Shown: one piece after another, positions 45,972-57,936 of the stretch
How the letters are laid out: every line of letters begins with the position of its first letter
Position numbering within the stretch: the first letter of the stretch is position 1
From: Primulina eburnea
Taxonomy: Eukaryota > Streptophyta > Magnoliopsida > Lamiales > Gesneriaceae
Assembly (NCBI RefSeq): GCF_022965805.1
Contig: NC_133104.1
Coordinates: 26,098,069 to 26,162,068 of the forward strand
Length of the DNA stretch: 64,000 nt
Reading direction: 5' to 3'
Notes under the pieces: generated by a model
Databases searched by the model: none
What the model saw: only the letters and a program-made list of their open reading frames with translations
What the model was told of the DNA's origin: nothing
Made by a program: the position numbers and the translations under genes

Positions 45972-46870
45972 TATATATATATGTATATATATATTTTCTA
46001 AATTTTCAGATATCGTCAAACTAATCAAATACCGAAACGTAATTGCATCCATAACAGAAGAATACGTTTCTTCATAATCAATTCCAGACCTTTGAGAAAA
46101 ACCTTGCGCAACAAGTCGAGCTTTATATCTTACTATTTCATTTTTCTCATTTCTCTTTCGAAAAAGAATCATTTGTACCCAACAGGTTTTACATCTTCAG
46201 GTGTAAGGACTATAGGCCCAAAGACGTTACGTTTATTTAGCGAATTCAATTGAACCTGAATGTCATCTTTCCATTTTATCCACTCCTGTCGATTTTTACA
46301 TTCACCAAAAGATTTTGGTTCATGATCTTCATTATCATTTATGATGTCAAATGCCACATTGTAAGAAAATATTTCATCAATTTCTTTTATATATTTTTGG
46401 TTCCATATTTTTCCAGTATTAATATAATTGATAGATATTTCACGATTCTCATCAGTTTGTGGTTTTGACGGAACATTTTCATCAGCATGTATTTCTGCCA
46501 GAATATCATTCTCTATTTGGTGATCATCATGTTTCTCTATGCTTTCTCTTTTTAGAGGATTTTTATCCTTGGAACCGAATGATCTTCCACACTTCAAGTG
46601 TTTAATGACATCATGAGTGTCTTCAATTTTTTTCTTCGGAATTCCAATTCGAGCAGGGGCATTTACAACATGTATATATGATTTAGTAACCCCTTTTGTA
46701 TCTACAAATGCATCTGACATTTTATTTGATTTTCTTTGCAAGTTGACAATTTGTTGTACATTTTTTTCACATTATTTAGTTCTTGGATCCATATATAACA
46801 ATGATGATGTACACCATGTAATTTTATTTTCGATATATAAGGTCCAAAATTAAGACGACGTAATCTAACG
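45972..46870 (-). pseudogene. Ty1/copia linker and reverse transcriptase N-terminal part
   Basis: The minus-strand frame 46741-46169 has the acidic linker between integrase and RT, ending in ECKNRQEWIKWKDDIQVQLN and LTPEDVKPVGYKW. It continues in an overlapping frame with FRKRNEKNEIVRYKARLVAQ, GFSQRSGIDYEETYSSVMDA and ITFRYLISLTISENLE, then enters an AT microsatellite coding Ile/Tyr/His. A frameshift near 46170 separates the two frames. It belongs with 43206-44435 and 54559-56080 as one element. Confidence 0.9.
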
Positions 46871-46879
46871 GCAAGCAAA

Positions 46880-48041
46880 TCTAGAGAAAATGAATAAATA
46901 GCAAATTAAAATGTTTTAATTGCTTAAATTGATTATGTTGATATGTTTATATGATTTTACAGTATTTGTTTACTTAAATGCATTAAAATCTATTTTTTAA
47001 AGGTTATTCGAGTTTTTATTATGTTGAGACCGAGAACTGAAAAATAGAAAATATTTTTATTAAATAATTATTTTTAATTATTTAAAATAAGATTGATGTT
47101 TTTTATTATTTTTGAAAATAAGGGGTTTTGTGGCGATTTTATACGCCGATACTTAACTTTTATCGGTATACGATTTTCAACAAAAATACAAACGTTTTGA
47201 CAAATCGGCTATTAATTTCACAAACTTTACTAAATGAAATAATTTTTAGATTCACAATTGGGTTTATTGGGCCTAGTATAGCATGCTAATGGGCCCATTG
47301 TTGAAAAGTTTTACTTATCAAAATTTAAAGCCCATAAACCCTACCATATTCTGTTTAATACACGCCCCTGCTCTATTATCTTTACACAAGACTCCTTTCA
47401 CCAAACTCAAGGCACACACGAGATTTCAAGATCAAGCATTGGCAATCTCTAGTTTTCAAACAAGGTTCCTCGTTCGTCGTTGTTCTTCGCTTTGTCTACG
47501 AAATTTCGTGCGTTAAATACGCAAAGGCACGCCATATTCTTTCCTTTACTCATCATCACACTATAATATTTATTAAATATGAAATTTCATGAAAAACAAG
47601 ATACACTTTTGTTTATTTTCGTTTTTGTTCAAGGCATGAATTTTTGAAGCATGTTTTTTTATCAAAAATTTGATGTATTTGTGCATGAAGGGGCTTCCAT
47701 GTTCTAGGATTAAAAAGAGGTATGTTTTTATATGAGTTTAAGGAGTCCTAAGTCACACGAACAAGCAACACACGAGACGGAACAAGCTGGAACAAACCTT
47801 CATGGTTTTAGAGTCAAGATTCGGTTTTAAGGGGTTAAGCTTAGCATGGATCGGCTTGGGTCGTGGCTGGGTCATGGTTTGAGTCAAGGAAGGAGTCCTA
47901 GCCGCACTAGGACCCGAGCAACGGCGGCTGGGAAGAGTCCTAGCAAGATAGGTTCCTATTTGAGCCATAGCGCAGTGGCGCACATGAGCAGTAGCCTCGC
48001 ATGAAGACATGGCTCGGACAGGGGGCTTCGAGCTGGATTAG
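46880..48041 (+). mobile_element. LTR family E, plus-strand copy, part 1
   Basis: Matches the minus-strand E LTR (10442-10906 and 7639-8513) in order, for example GGGTTTATTGGGCC and CGTTAAATACGCAAAGGCACG near 47510-47530. The 5' end is lost at about 46880. Interrupted at 48042 by a reversed A LTR. No gene. Confidence 0.7.
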
Positions 48042-49648
48042 TGTGGGGACCCGGACGTTAATCACGTTCTAAATCATAATTATGACTAATTAATCAATTA
48101 GTATAAACAGGGTCTAATTTTTTTTTTTTTTTTAAAATGCAAAGCGGAAACGTAATGTAATTAAATTCAAATTACATATTAAACATAACATATAATTATT
48201 GTATGATCTACAATAATCCAACTAGGTTCAACTACAAGTCAGTGCTGAATCCTAAGTTGCTTCAAAGCCCGGATCTCCACGCTATCTAGTCCAGCCTCGT
48301 ACTCTTTTTGACCCTGATCCTAGCCCACCTGTTGCCATGCACACATACAAACAAGACAACAGCCGGATAACTCCGGTGAGATATAAATGTCCCAGTATAA
48401 ATCATGTATACATGCCATCATATAAACAATATAAAAGCATAAGACAACAAATCATATCCTATTTCAAAATCATGATATGAATCAATAACAAGAATAAGTC
48501 ATATTCTAAACATGTACCCTGATCCGGAACATAATTCAATATCAAAAATAAATCATATTCTAAGCATGTACCAATATCAGGAACGTAATTCAACATCCAT
48601 CAATATTAATCGATATAACTGTCACTCAAACTCGTGACTCTACGTTTTAGACTAGATTCAATCCTAGCCTAGGGATCCCGGTTTCCAAATGTGGTGTTCC
48701 TATATCGAATTCCGTAATAGAAGGAACTCTGTTCCTATTACTCGATATAACCAAATATGGTGTTCCTATATCGAATTCCGTAATAGAAGAATTCCAATCC
48801 TAATTACTCGATATAACCAACATCCGGAGTCCTGACCTATCCGTCATAGACTGTAGCTCTATCGCTAATATCGTTATCTTGAGACATCGTGCAATGTTCC
48901 CGTGGCGATTCCACCACTATCAGGAACTTCTGTCACAAGATTACTCATCTGATACCTGCTATCTATAATCAAGAAAACAAGTACATCAGTCAATTCAATG
49001 CAAATATCAATGCAATAATGTAAAGTATGTGATTTAGGGAAACTCGAGTCAAACCTCACTCGAGTTGTGCAATCCCAACTCAACATTAATTTATACCTTT
49101 ATCTTCTCGCTCAGAAGAAGAAGAAGAAGAATTCCCGACTCTATCTCGGTCCATTCTCAATCTGATAACGACAATTGAATAGGTATAATATCAATACACA
49201 ACTCAATTCAATACCTGTTCTGGTTAATATTCAAATCGAATTATACTCTGATCAATATTGAATCAATATGCAATCTAAATCAATACCGAATCTGATCAAT
49301 ATTAATCCCTTGATGTTTCGACGGTATAATAATATAATCTCGATAACCCCGTCAATCCGAAAATCACAGATATAATACCAGACTTTGTAAACAGTATCAG
49401 TATAACTCATAATCTCAATGATAATACAATTATGATATCGAATCTCAATCAAATCGACTCCGAAAATCATAACAATTCCATAATCAGTCTGTTTCTCAAT
49501 CTGACTTCGATTCTATGATGTCTAACATGACAAGAACATCATATACGAATCCTATTCAATTTTGACAATATCATAATTTCAAAACATGTCAGAACGTAGC
49601 AAAACTTACGTCCAGTTGTAGCCTGCGTTGATAGGAACACGATACCGT
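48042..49648 (-). mobile_element. LTR family A, truncated
   Basis: Begins TGTGGGGACCCGGACG. It runs through the usual blocks, including the doubled CGATATAACCAA region at 48690-48825, and stops at GATACCG near 49648, before the palindrome array and LTR start (about 500 bp missing). E LTR sequence follows directly. Confidence 0.85.
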
Positions 49649-50090
49649 ATCATGCTAGGTCCTTAGGGTCCTAAGAGGGTGCACAAGGGTCTGAGTCAAG
49701 GGATGGCTCAGTGGTTAGAGTCCTAGGCAAGATGCAAGAGTCCTGGTGCACGTAGGAAGCTCGGCCGCAACATGCTTCTGTTAAGGGTGGCTTCGATTTG
49801 GGCTGGGGTCAAGTCCTAGGGGTCCAAAGGGGTCGTAGGGGAGGTCTTGTCTGAAGATGGCTCGTGGTGGCTCAAGCTTGGCTCGAGGGTTTTTGGCTTA
49901 GGGTTTGGCTTTTGTGTTTTAAATGGCTAAGGGTTCAGACGTGGTTCACGGGAGTCGAATCATGGTTCACGAGGGTAAATTAAATATAAAAATCTATGTT
50001 TTAAGTTTGGGAATTTAATATTAAAGTTTGATTTAATTAGAAATTAAAACGAATTAATAAGTAATATTTGGTGTAATAAAATGTATATAC
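49649..50090 (+). mobile_element. LTR family E, plus-strand copy, part 2
   Basis: Continuation of 46880-48041, rich in repeated GAGTCCTA(G/C) phrases also seen in 7660-7920. The right boundary is a guess. Confidence 0.55.
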
Positions 50091-50607
50091 CTACCCATTT
50101 CTGACATATACCTGCAAATAGATGGTATAGAAGAAAAAAGCATCACAAACTGTAGTTAATTGTTGTGCATTGCTCTCAAGGAGATTTGAAGGCTTATGGA
50201 AAAAAGGACACGTGATTGGTGGAAAAATGCCAAGACTCAATTTGACTCTGTAACCTTATTGTGTTTGACTGGGAAGATGCCACAAATACTGCCAAAGAGA
50301 ACTTTCCCAATGCAAACATTGAATCAAATTTCTGTTCGCTGCCAAAACTTGCATGTGGCACTTTAATTGGAGAAATCAAGTTAAATTGCAATGAATGCAC
50401 AAGAGCATATCGTAACTTGACCCTTAGAGGCCAAGAAGAAGAATGTCCATTTTCTTTTTTTAGGCTTTCAATTCTCAAAATGGGAAACTCCGTTCATCTC
50501 CCAAACTTGGAAGAATCGATCCTAGATCGTGCATTCCCTCCACTTTCATCAAAAATATCTCTCAACATGAAACATCACCAAAATACTTACCGATCCAGTA
50601 AAGAAAC
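50091..50607 (+). other. Unrecognised segment with open frames on both strands
   Basis: Less AT-rich than its neighbours. A plus frame from 50261 runs open to the A insertion at 50608 (with NFCSLPKLACGTLIGEIKLN and EECPFSFFRLSILKMGN). A minus frame spans 50478-50194. Neither matches a family I know. It may be a fragment of a host gene or of the copia element. Sequence between 50091 and 50260 shows nothing recognisable. Confidence 0.3.
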
Positions 50608-52328
50608 TGTAATGCCCGAGATTTATATTCTGTTAATCTGAGATTATTGATTTATGAATTGTTGCGATTAGAAGGACCACATGGAGATGAGATTTGGAAT
50701 AGCATGAGCATTGTTATGTGCGAGGACAGAAGGTCTCGCGCGCGCGCATATGCGCGAGCATGGCAGAAGACCTCGCGCATATGCAAGAGATAGGGCGCGC
50801 ATCTGCGCGAGCATGTCAAATCCTCAAGTGCGGAGACAGTAGGTCTCGCGCATATGCGCGGGGACAGGGCGATCATATGCGCGAGAAGTTGGAATGTTGT
50901 GCGTCCAGACAGTAGGTCTCGCGCATATGCACCGATGATGGTCGCGCATATGCGCGAGACATGCAGTGCAAAGAAATGAGCCACTTGTCCTTGGCATGCA
51001 TATAACATGTAACAAATCTTCAATTCAATTCAGAATTCCAGGGAAGAAAAGAGGAAGCCATCGAAAGTTTCCAAACCATTCATATCTTAAAATTGTGATT
51101 TTTCAACATCCGTTTATCCGAATTTCAATCCGAGTTTATTTACGTGCTCCTATTGTCAACGGCTACAAAAAGATGTAAGTTTTCTTCATTTTCTTACATG
51201 ACTCAAAATTGTGATATGGGAGAAATCAGATATGGTTAATATACGGTGTTCTTGAGAATTTAGTCATCATATAATCGAAACCGGATCGAAGAACAGGTAC
51301 TGTATGAAATTGTTATGATTTTTCAGATTTGATTTGATTGAGATTACACAGATTTGGTATCAGATTTTGTGTTGTGGATTGATTATGAGTTATTGAGATG
51401 TCTTGTTTGAATGGAATAGTGATATTGTATATTTCGAATGTTATTTCCAGATTGAGTATACAGCTTCGAATTCAAGACTTCGAATTCGTCATATCGATAA
51501 AAAGAAAGGTATAAATCAATGTCGAACCGGGAGATGCGACTCGAGTTAGATTTGACTTGAGCTTCCCTAAACCACATACTTGTTTATTATTGTTTTAATA
51601 CCTTTATATTACTTGAATGTGTATGCTTATTCTATTGATTTACAGAATAGTATAGAATAGAAGATCGATATCGAGAACGAGTTATGGGCAGAGGTGCCAA
51701 ATCTGTGGCAGAGATGCCAAGAAACTGGATGTTTGTTTATATCGATGTGAATAGGAGTAGATCGACTCTTATTGCAGAGATTTGATATAATGTGCCAACG
51801 TCCGGGAACCGGGATCCCTAGACTAGAGAAGAGTCGAGTCAGAGTTTAAGAGTCAAAGAGTTTGATTTACAGTCTTATATAGATTCATGTCTTTCAGATT
51901 TGATACATGTTATTGATAACTGTTATATACTTTTATATATGTGTTTATATGAAATGCATGTATTCATTGTTTATATTGGGAATTCTATTCTCACCGGAGT
52001 TATCCGGCTGTTGTTGTGTTTATATGTGTACATGACAACATGTGCGACAAGATCAGAGTCAAGAAGAGGATGAGAGATCAAGTTTAGGGTGGAGATCCGG
52101 ACCCAGAAGTAGAATTGGTTTCAGCACCGGACATGTAGTTGTTGAACCCTAGTTTGATATGAATGTATATTGTACAAAACTTGTACCTTTAATCTTGATG
52201 TTTATATAAGATTGATTATATAAATTCCGCACTTATGTATTTTAAAAAAAAATTAGACCCAGTTTATTTAATAGATTCATTTATTCCAAAAGACGATTAA
52301 GAAATGAATTAGCGTCCGGGTCCCCACA
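50608..52328 (+). mobile_element. 5' LTR, family A (1721 bp)
   Basis: Starts TGTAATGCCCGAG and ends GGGTCCCCACA, followed by a PBS and gag. It has the palindrome array 50735-50962. The five bases before it are GAAAC. The 3' half of this element is missing after 54558. Confidence 0.9.
50735..50962. repeat. Palindrome array, motif CTCGCGCATATGCGCGAG
   Basis: Seven or more boxes, some decayed (GGGCGATCATATGCGCG), plus a CGCGCGCGC run at about 50736-50746. Confidence 0.9.
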
Positions 52329-52333
52329 GCAGG

Positions 52334-52349
52334 TGGTATCAGAGCCATA
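52334..52349 (+). other. Primer-binding site, family A
   Basis: TGGTATCAGAGCCATA five bases after the LTR end, tRNA-Met type. Confidence 0.9.
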
Positions 52350-52593
52350 GGCTCCTTAGAATGAGATAGAAGATAGTGAGCGGGGTAGATTGAGTTTTCT
52401 TCCTTGCTTTTGCATGCTAGCATTACCGCATGATTTACTGCTTTAATACATGTTTACTTGATTATCTGATTTGATTGGTAAAATGTATAATTGAGAATGA
52501 ATTAGAACCGATTCTTGATCAGAGGTAAGATGATCAGAGGAGGACTGAGACAGATTTGTCAGATTTGATTACTAACCCTTTTGATAATTAGAT

Positions 52594-53660
52594 ATGCCTC
52601 CTCGAAGAATTCCAGAACACGGTAGTACCTCGGTTAATCCGATGGATGTGACAGCGACACCGATGGAAACTATATTGAAGAGATTTCAGTCGTTTAAACC
52701 GTCGACTCTGAAAGGAACTAAGACGTCAGTTTACTGTGAGAGCTGGCTTGATGATATTCAGGTGTTGTTTGATTAATTGGATTATACAGATGAACGAAGA
52801 GTCAGATTAATTGGGCACCGGTTGCATGACGTTGCAAAGAATTGGTGGCTCACAACAAAGAGGGCTTTGGAGCATCGAGGTACAATTATTACCTGAAACA
52901 TCTTTAAGACTGAGTTTTATCAAAGATTTTTCCCAGTGTGGTACAGAAAGGATAAGGGTGCAGAGTTTGCCAACCTGAAACAGGGTAATCTGAATATTGA
53001 AGAGTATGTGGCTAAATTCTCTACTTTGCTACTTTTTGCTCCACACGTTGCTGAGAATGACGAAGCTGTTGCTGATCAGTTCATTATTCGACTGAATTCC
53101 AAGATTTTTACACTGGTAAAAATTGGGAGACCAAATAACTTTGTTGATGCTTTGAATAGAGCAAAGGGAGCTGAAGCAGGCCTGATCAGGCAGAAGGGAG
53201 CTGCGTATGTCTCCCCAGCACCGAAACAACAACCATCTTCCCCTCAATTTCACCAACCCCCTCCCAGATTTGACAGTGGTAGCAATAGCAGCGGGAAGAA
53301 AGATCAGTTGAAAGCCAGAGGGGAACAGTTTAATAAGTCATGGATTAGTTCATCTAGCTCCAGTGGTTCACGACAGAGTTATACTGGGGTCTATTGAAGA
53401 ACTTGGGGCGGAAGACATCCGAACGAGCAATGCCAAGAAGTGTTTGGTAGTTGCAACATCTGCAGACAACATAGACATTTTGCTAGAGTTTGTCCATAGC
53501 GAAGTTCTCAAAGATCCCAGGGAGCAGAGTCATCTGGATCAGTGGCACAGCCTGATAGACTATCATCTGTTGTTCATTCTTTCCAGCTAGCACCAACTTA
53601 GTCACAACCGAGGCCAGGAGGAACCCAGACTGTTAGCCAACCTCCGAGACAGCAGGCCAG
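52594..53660 (+). pseudogene. Gag, family A element
   Basis: Starts MPPRRIPEHGSTSVNPMDVT, then ETILKRFQSFKPSTLKGTKT and ESWLDDIQVLFD, and hits a stop at 52774. The frame reopens with FANLKQGNLNIEEYVAKFS and VAENDEAVADQFIIRLN. A Ser/Gln/Pro-rich stretch follows, and a remnant of the zinc-knuckle region (CNICRQHRHFARVCP in another frame near 53455-53500). It matches the minus-strand gag at 4970-5577. Several stops and frame changes. Leader of about 245 bp from the PBS. Confidence 0.85.
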
Positions 53661-54558
53661 GGTATTTTCTTTGACTGAAGAACAGGCCCAGGAAGCACCA
53701 GATGATGTTGTTGCAGGTAACTGGTCTCTTTGTGGTTACCATTCTTACGTATTGATAGATACAGGTGCATCGCATACTTTTATATCTAAGCGATTTGGAT
53801 TGATACATACATTGCCTGTTGAGTCTTTATCTGTTGTAGTATCTGTCTCTTCACCTTTTGGGAGAGGTCTTATATTAGTGAATTCTGTTAAACATTGTGT
53901 ACTGCAATATGATGATCATGAGATAGAGTTAGATTGTATTGTACTTGGGTTGTCTGATTTGACTGCATTATCGGTATTGATATGTGACCAAGTATAGAGC
54001 TACTGTAAATTGTTTCCAGAAGATGGTGAGATTCAGACCTGAAATGGCTGATGAATGGAAATTTTACGGTAAGGGTTCCAGATCGAGAATTCCTTTGATA
54101 TCTGCGTTATCTACGACTCGACTATTACAGAAAGGAGCAGAGGGTTCTTTGTATATTCAGTAGATGTACTGAAGTCGAGCCCTTCATTGGCAGATCTGCC
54201 AGTGGTATGTGAGTTTGCTGATGTCTTTCTAGATGAGATTCCGGGTTTGCCTCCAGTTCGAGAGATAGACTTCAGCATTGAATTGGTACCAAGTACAGTT
54301 CCTATTTCTAAAACTCCATACAGAATGGCACCGATTGAATTGAAAGAACTAAAGGAGCAGTTAGAAGATTTACTGGCCAAGGGTTACATTAGATCGAGTT
54401 TCTCTCCTTGGGGTGCTCCAGTATTGTTTGTTAGAAATAAGGACGGTTCAATAAGACTTTACATTGACTACCGGCAACTGAACAAGGCCACGGTAAAGAA
54501 TAAATACCCTTTGCCTTGTATCGATGATTTATTTGATCAGTTGCAGGATTCTTCTATG
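53661..54558 (+). pseudogene. Pol, family A element: protease and start of RT
   Basis: The protease site VLIDTGASHTFIS is near 53746-53785 and the end of the domain LDCIVLGLSDL near 53930. After a frameshift (about 53995-54187) RT begins with [70 protein letters not shown] and ends in [11 protein letters not shown] at 54558, where copia sequence of opposite strand starts. The RT catalytic box, RNase H and integrase are missing. Confidence 0.9.
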
Positions 54559-55545
54559 TCTCCCACTGTCTACTTCAGATAAGCAAGACATCTCCATATT
54601 CTCTCGTAAGAATATTTGGGAATTTTTCCTATCCATATCTCATATGGGTTTTTATACAGTGCCTTAGTATAAACATTATTCAACAACATTGCCGCAGTTT
54701 CAAGCGCAAAGCCCCAAAACGATGTAGGAAATTTAGTGAATCCCGTCATTGATCGAACCACGTCCAACAAGGTTCACTTACAATGTTCAGAAACACCATT
54801 CAATTGTGGTGTTGCTGGTGGAGTCCACTGTAAGAGAATCACATTCTCTTTTAGATAACCCAAAAATTCAGCACTCAAGTATTCTCTACTTCGATCAGAT
54901 CGAAATGCTTTAATACTTCTTTCTAGCTGGTTTTCTACTTCATATCTGAATTCTTTGAACCTTTCAAATGCTTCAGATTTGTGTTTTATCAAATAAACAC
55001 ACCCATACCTCGAATGGTCATCAGTAAAGGTAATGAAGTAGGATTGCCCATATTTTGTGCTAACACTTAGCGGGCCACAAACGTCTGTGTGGAACAAATC
55101 CAGTAGACCATATGCACGTTCCACGTTTCCATCGAATGGAGTCTTGGTCATTTTTCTTTTCAGACAGGACTCACGGGTAAGTAGAGAATTTATGTCTGAC
55201 AACTCAAACATGTATTCTCCCACTATCTTGTGCATCCTTCTTTGAGAAATGTGACCTAGTCTAGCGTGCCATATTTGTCGGGATTTGGATCATCTAACTT
55301 TCTTTAGTTCGTTGTTGAAATATTGTTTACTTTGGACATTCACTTATCATTCTCAAAACATTTTTGGCCCAGATACTTTCTTATGTCCATTTTTCTTGCA
55401 GTGAAACAAATGTTTTCTGACTTATCAGGCTTTGTGGACCCTTTAAGTATATTTCGGAGTTTGCCTCTTATTGGGTTTTTCTTGTGAGGGGCAGAACATT
55501 TCTTTCCCTTACATTGCGGGCCACTTTTGTTCCTGACAACAAGCC
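54559..55545 (-). pseudogene. Ty1/copia integrase
   Basis: On the minus strand: KRKMTKTPFDG, the first catalytic Asp in LFHTDVCGPLSVSTKYG, FTDDHSRYGCVYLIKHKSEA, the second Asp in AFRSDRSREYLSAEF, and the Glu in NGVSEHCK, followed in another frame by LLDVVRSMTGFTKFP and SFWGFALETAAMLLNN. So the DDE set is present, but a frameshift near 54772 and several stops upstream (55240-55545) break the frame. The pre-integrase region near 55240-55300 is decayed. The chain is cut at 54559 and resumes near 46870. Confidence 0.9.
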
Positions 55546-56080
55546 CAACTAGGAATCAACATTTTCCTATTTTATGATGACTTCATAAGTCATAAGCATG
55601 TTGAATAGCTCTTTAAGGCTATCATCAATTTTATTCAAATTGAAGTTCAACATAAACCCATCAATTGAGAAAGAGAATGACAACAAATTGATGTCATGAA
55701 GTAACTTGTTAGGAATCACCTATTCCAGGCTCACCACATTCTCATTAAACCCAATCATATGTACACCATGCTCATGGATCAAAGCCCCATCTTGCATTAG
55801 TGTAGTCATGAGCTTTTAAAAGTGGTGTGCATCACTGTACAAGTTTCATGCACCATGTAACTCTTGCATGTGTATTCTAATGTCAACAGCATTCAACATT
55901 TTCTCAAACTGTCCCTACAGTTCATTTGACATAAAAGCGAACATGTTACACTTTAGCTTGTATACTATGGTCCTACCATCTTGCATGCTTTGTCAATTCA
56001 ACATGACTGACATTAGTGTGCATGCCATTTTCTCCGAATTCAGAACAATTTTCCCAACCAGTCTTGAAAATTAGATTCGG
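55546..56080 (-). pseudogene. Ty1/copia gag (UBN2-type)
   Basis: Minus-strand reading shows LVGKIVLNSEKMACTLMSVM, MLNAVDIRIHMQELHG, LMTTLMQDGALIHEHGVHMI, VIPNKLLHDINLLSFSIDGF and LNFNLNKIDDSLKELFNMLM. These are segments of the copia gag annotated as gag-polypeptide of LTR copia-type. Several in-frame stops and shifts, so it has decayed. It follows the leader 56081-57786 and precedes integrase. Confidence 0.8.
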
Positions 56081-57786
56081 TTAGCCTGTTAATAACGAAA
56101 TTGGATTATGTGACGAAATCGAAAAATATACTGATATGGAAACAGAATAATAGTTGCTGATTATTTTAAAATAATTTTAAGATATAAAATATGGATTTTA
56201 TTTTATAAATATCCCTCCCACTATTTTGACATTTCCACCACCCTCTGATGAAAAAGGGAAATCGTATTTCCTTAGTGGGTACGTAGAGTCCAATTAGTCA
56301 ATTATAATCCCGAATAATATCAGCCAATTATAATTTCTAAAAGGTAGAGTCCAATTGCATCCCTATGCAACCTCCGCGTGTTTTGCCTCACGTTTAATAA
56401 GGACCCAATAATATGACGTCGTTTATTTTCGCGTGTCAAACCAACCCATCAATATTGAATTGTAGTAGACGGTCGCCATGAGTTCCCCCAATAATATGAG
56501 CCGAAGTCATGGGAGTTCCACTCAATTCACATCATATGTCCGGTGGAAGTCACAGCTTTCCGGCGTACAGGCCTCCCCAATAATATGAGCCAGACACTGT
56601 CCGCGGGTAGCGATCAACATGCAACCACGGTTGATGGAAGGCAAGGAAAAATTAAACTCTTTTAATTTTTAATTTTCCGGTTTGATATAAATTTTGAATC
56701 ATATTCAAAATGAGGGATTTTAATTTTAAAATGGTCTCATCATTTTAATTTAAAAATCGCGTGCCACGAGTTTGTATGTTTGCCGGATTCATGCAACTAT
56801 ATTATATAATAATATACATACATGCATACTACTATATATCACATATATCATAATATCACATTCAACAATAAATAAGGATGATAGATCGCCAACACTATTA
56901 GATCCATGTGAGCCATACATGGATCCAGGTCCAAACCTAGGTGAATGCAGGGATGCAAATGCAACTATTACAAGAGCTTCCAATATTTTACATGTCTTCG
57001 TCTTGATCATCGGGCCCACCATCTTCCAGTCTCGATCTCCCACTATTTCTAATATTACATTTAAATAGCCATGGCACATAAGGGATACATCTCATGGGGT
57101 GGGAACGGGCCATAAACCATGCCCACTTTAATAATATCAAATATTAAAAAAAACGAATAAAACAGTAAAATATCCTAACATACACCTAACACATTGGTCA
57201 AGGCTCTCGATCATCCTTCATGCATTTAATATCAAATATTAACATCAAATTAATTAAACAATTTAATTAATTGATAAATCATATATCTAATAATTTTATC
57301 ACTAACCACCACAATTATTAAAAGATTTAATAAATTAAATAAACTCCATTATTTAATTTCCAATTAAATCAATAATAATTGATTTCTTGTAAAAACTCAT
57401 TTTTACCATAAATAATTAAAATCATATTCTAATTATTTATTTCACAAGAAAATTATTAATTTTCCATAAATTAATTTCCAAAATAAAAATTGAACCAATT
57501 TTCAAAAATATCAATTTTATCCAAAAATTTGAAAAATCAGAAAATCGCACCCTAGGCCCAAACTATTCAAGCCCATTATTCAGCGCGCTTCTCGAGACGG
57601 TCCCGGTCAGCCGCCCGCCCACTGCCCGCCCGCTGCCCGAACGTTTCGGGCAGCCGCAGCGGCCCTGTGCGCGCAGAACGCGCACAGGCGCGCCGACGCC
57701 GCGCGCAGGCGTCGCGGTGCGCGCAGGCGTCCGGCGCCTGCGCAAGAGCGGGCGCCTGCGCGCACACCTCGCGCTGTCGTGCGCGG
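56081..57786 (-). mobile_element. Long 5' leader of the copia element
   Basis: About 1.7 kb without a credible gene between gag and the PBS. It contains three copies of CCAATAATATGA(G/C) at about 56406, 56489 and 56578, a conserved-looking stretch near 57000-57120 (TCATCGGGCCCACCATCTTC, GGGTGGGAACGGGCCATAAA), a very AT-rich stretch 57130-57540 and a GC island 57585-57786. Short ORFs at 56772-57079 on both strands have no motif. Confidence 0.6.
57585..57786. repeat. Strongly GC-rich island with palindromes beside the PBS
   Basis: About 200 bp, by eye near 80% GC, in a surround of about 25% GC. Repeated boxes include GGCGCCTGCGC, GCGCGCAGGCGTC, GCCCGCCC and CGCGCAGAACGCGCACAGGC. Overlapping minus-strand ORFs are GC artefacts. 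Confidence 0.85.
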
Positions 57787-57797
57787 CCCTGATACCA
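57787..57797 (-). other. Second, inner PBS-like site
   Basis: CCTGATACCAC on the plus strand (GTGGTATCAGG on the minus), like the site at 57923-57935. It is followed by TGTTTTTT and 130 bp of AT-rich sequence. Possibly a remnant of an earlier priming site or of a tandem LTR end. Confidence 0.45.
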
Positions 57798-57922
57798 CTG
57801 TTTTTTTTTATTTCGAAAATCTGGAAAAAATAAATTTTCGGGGTGCTAAATTTTCTGAAAAACTTTCTTGTGTGGTTAGAAATAAATTATTCAATATCAA
57901 ACCATACGATTTAGAAAAACCT

Positions 57923-57935
57923 GGCTCTGATACCA
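57923..57935 (-). other. Primer-binding site next to LTR F
   Basis: Minus-strand TGGTATCAGAGCC, directly against the LTR end at 57937. Confidence 0.8.
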
Positions 57936-57936
57936 C

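Noticed and set aside
57563..57798. Three overlapping Arg/Ala-rich minus-strand ORFs
   Set aside because: GC-island artefacts: they overlap in several frames and have low-complexity products.
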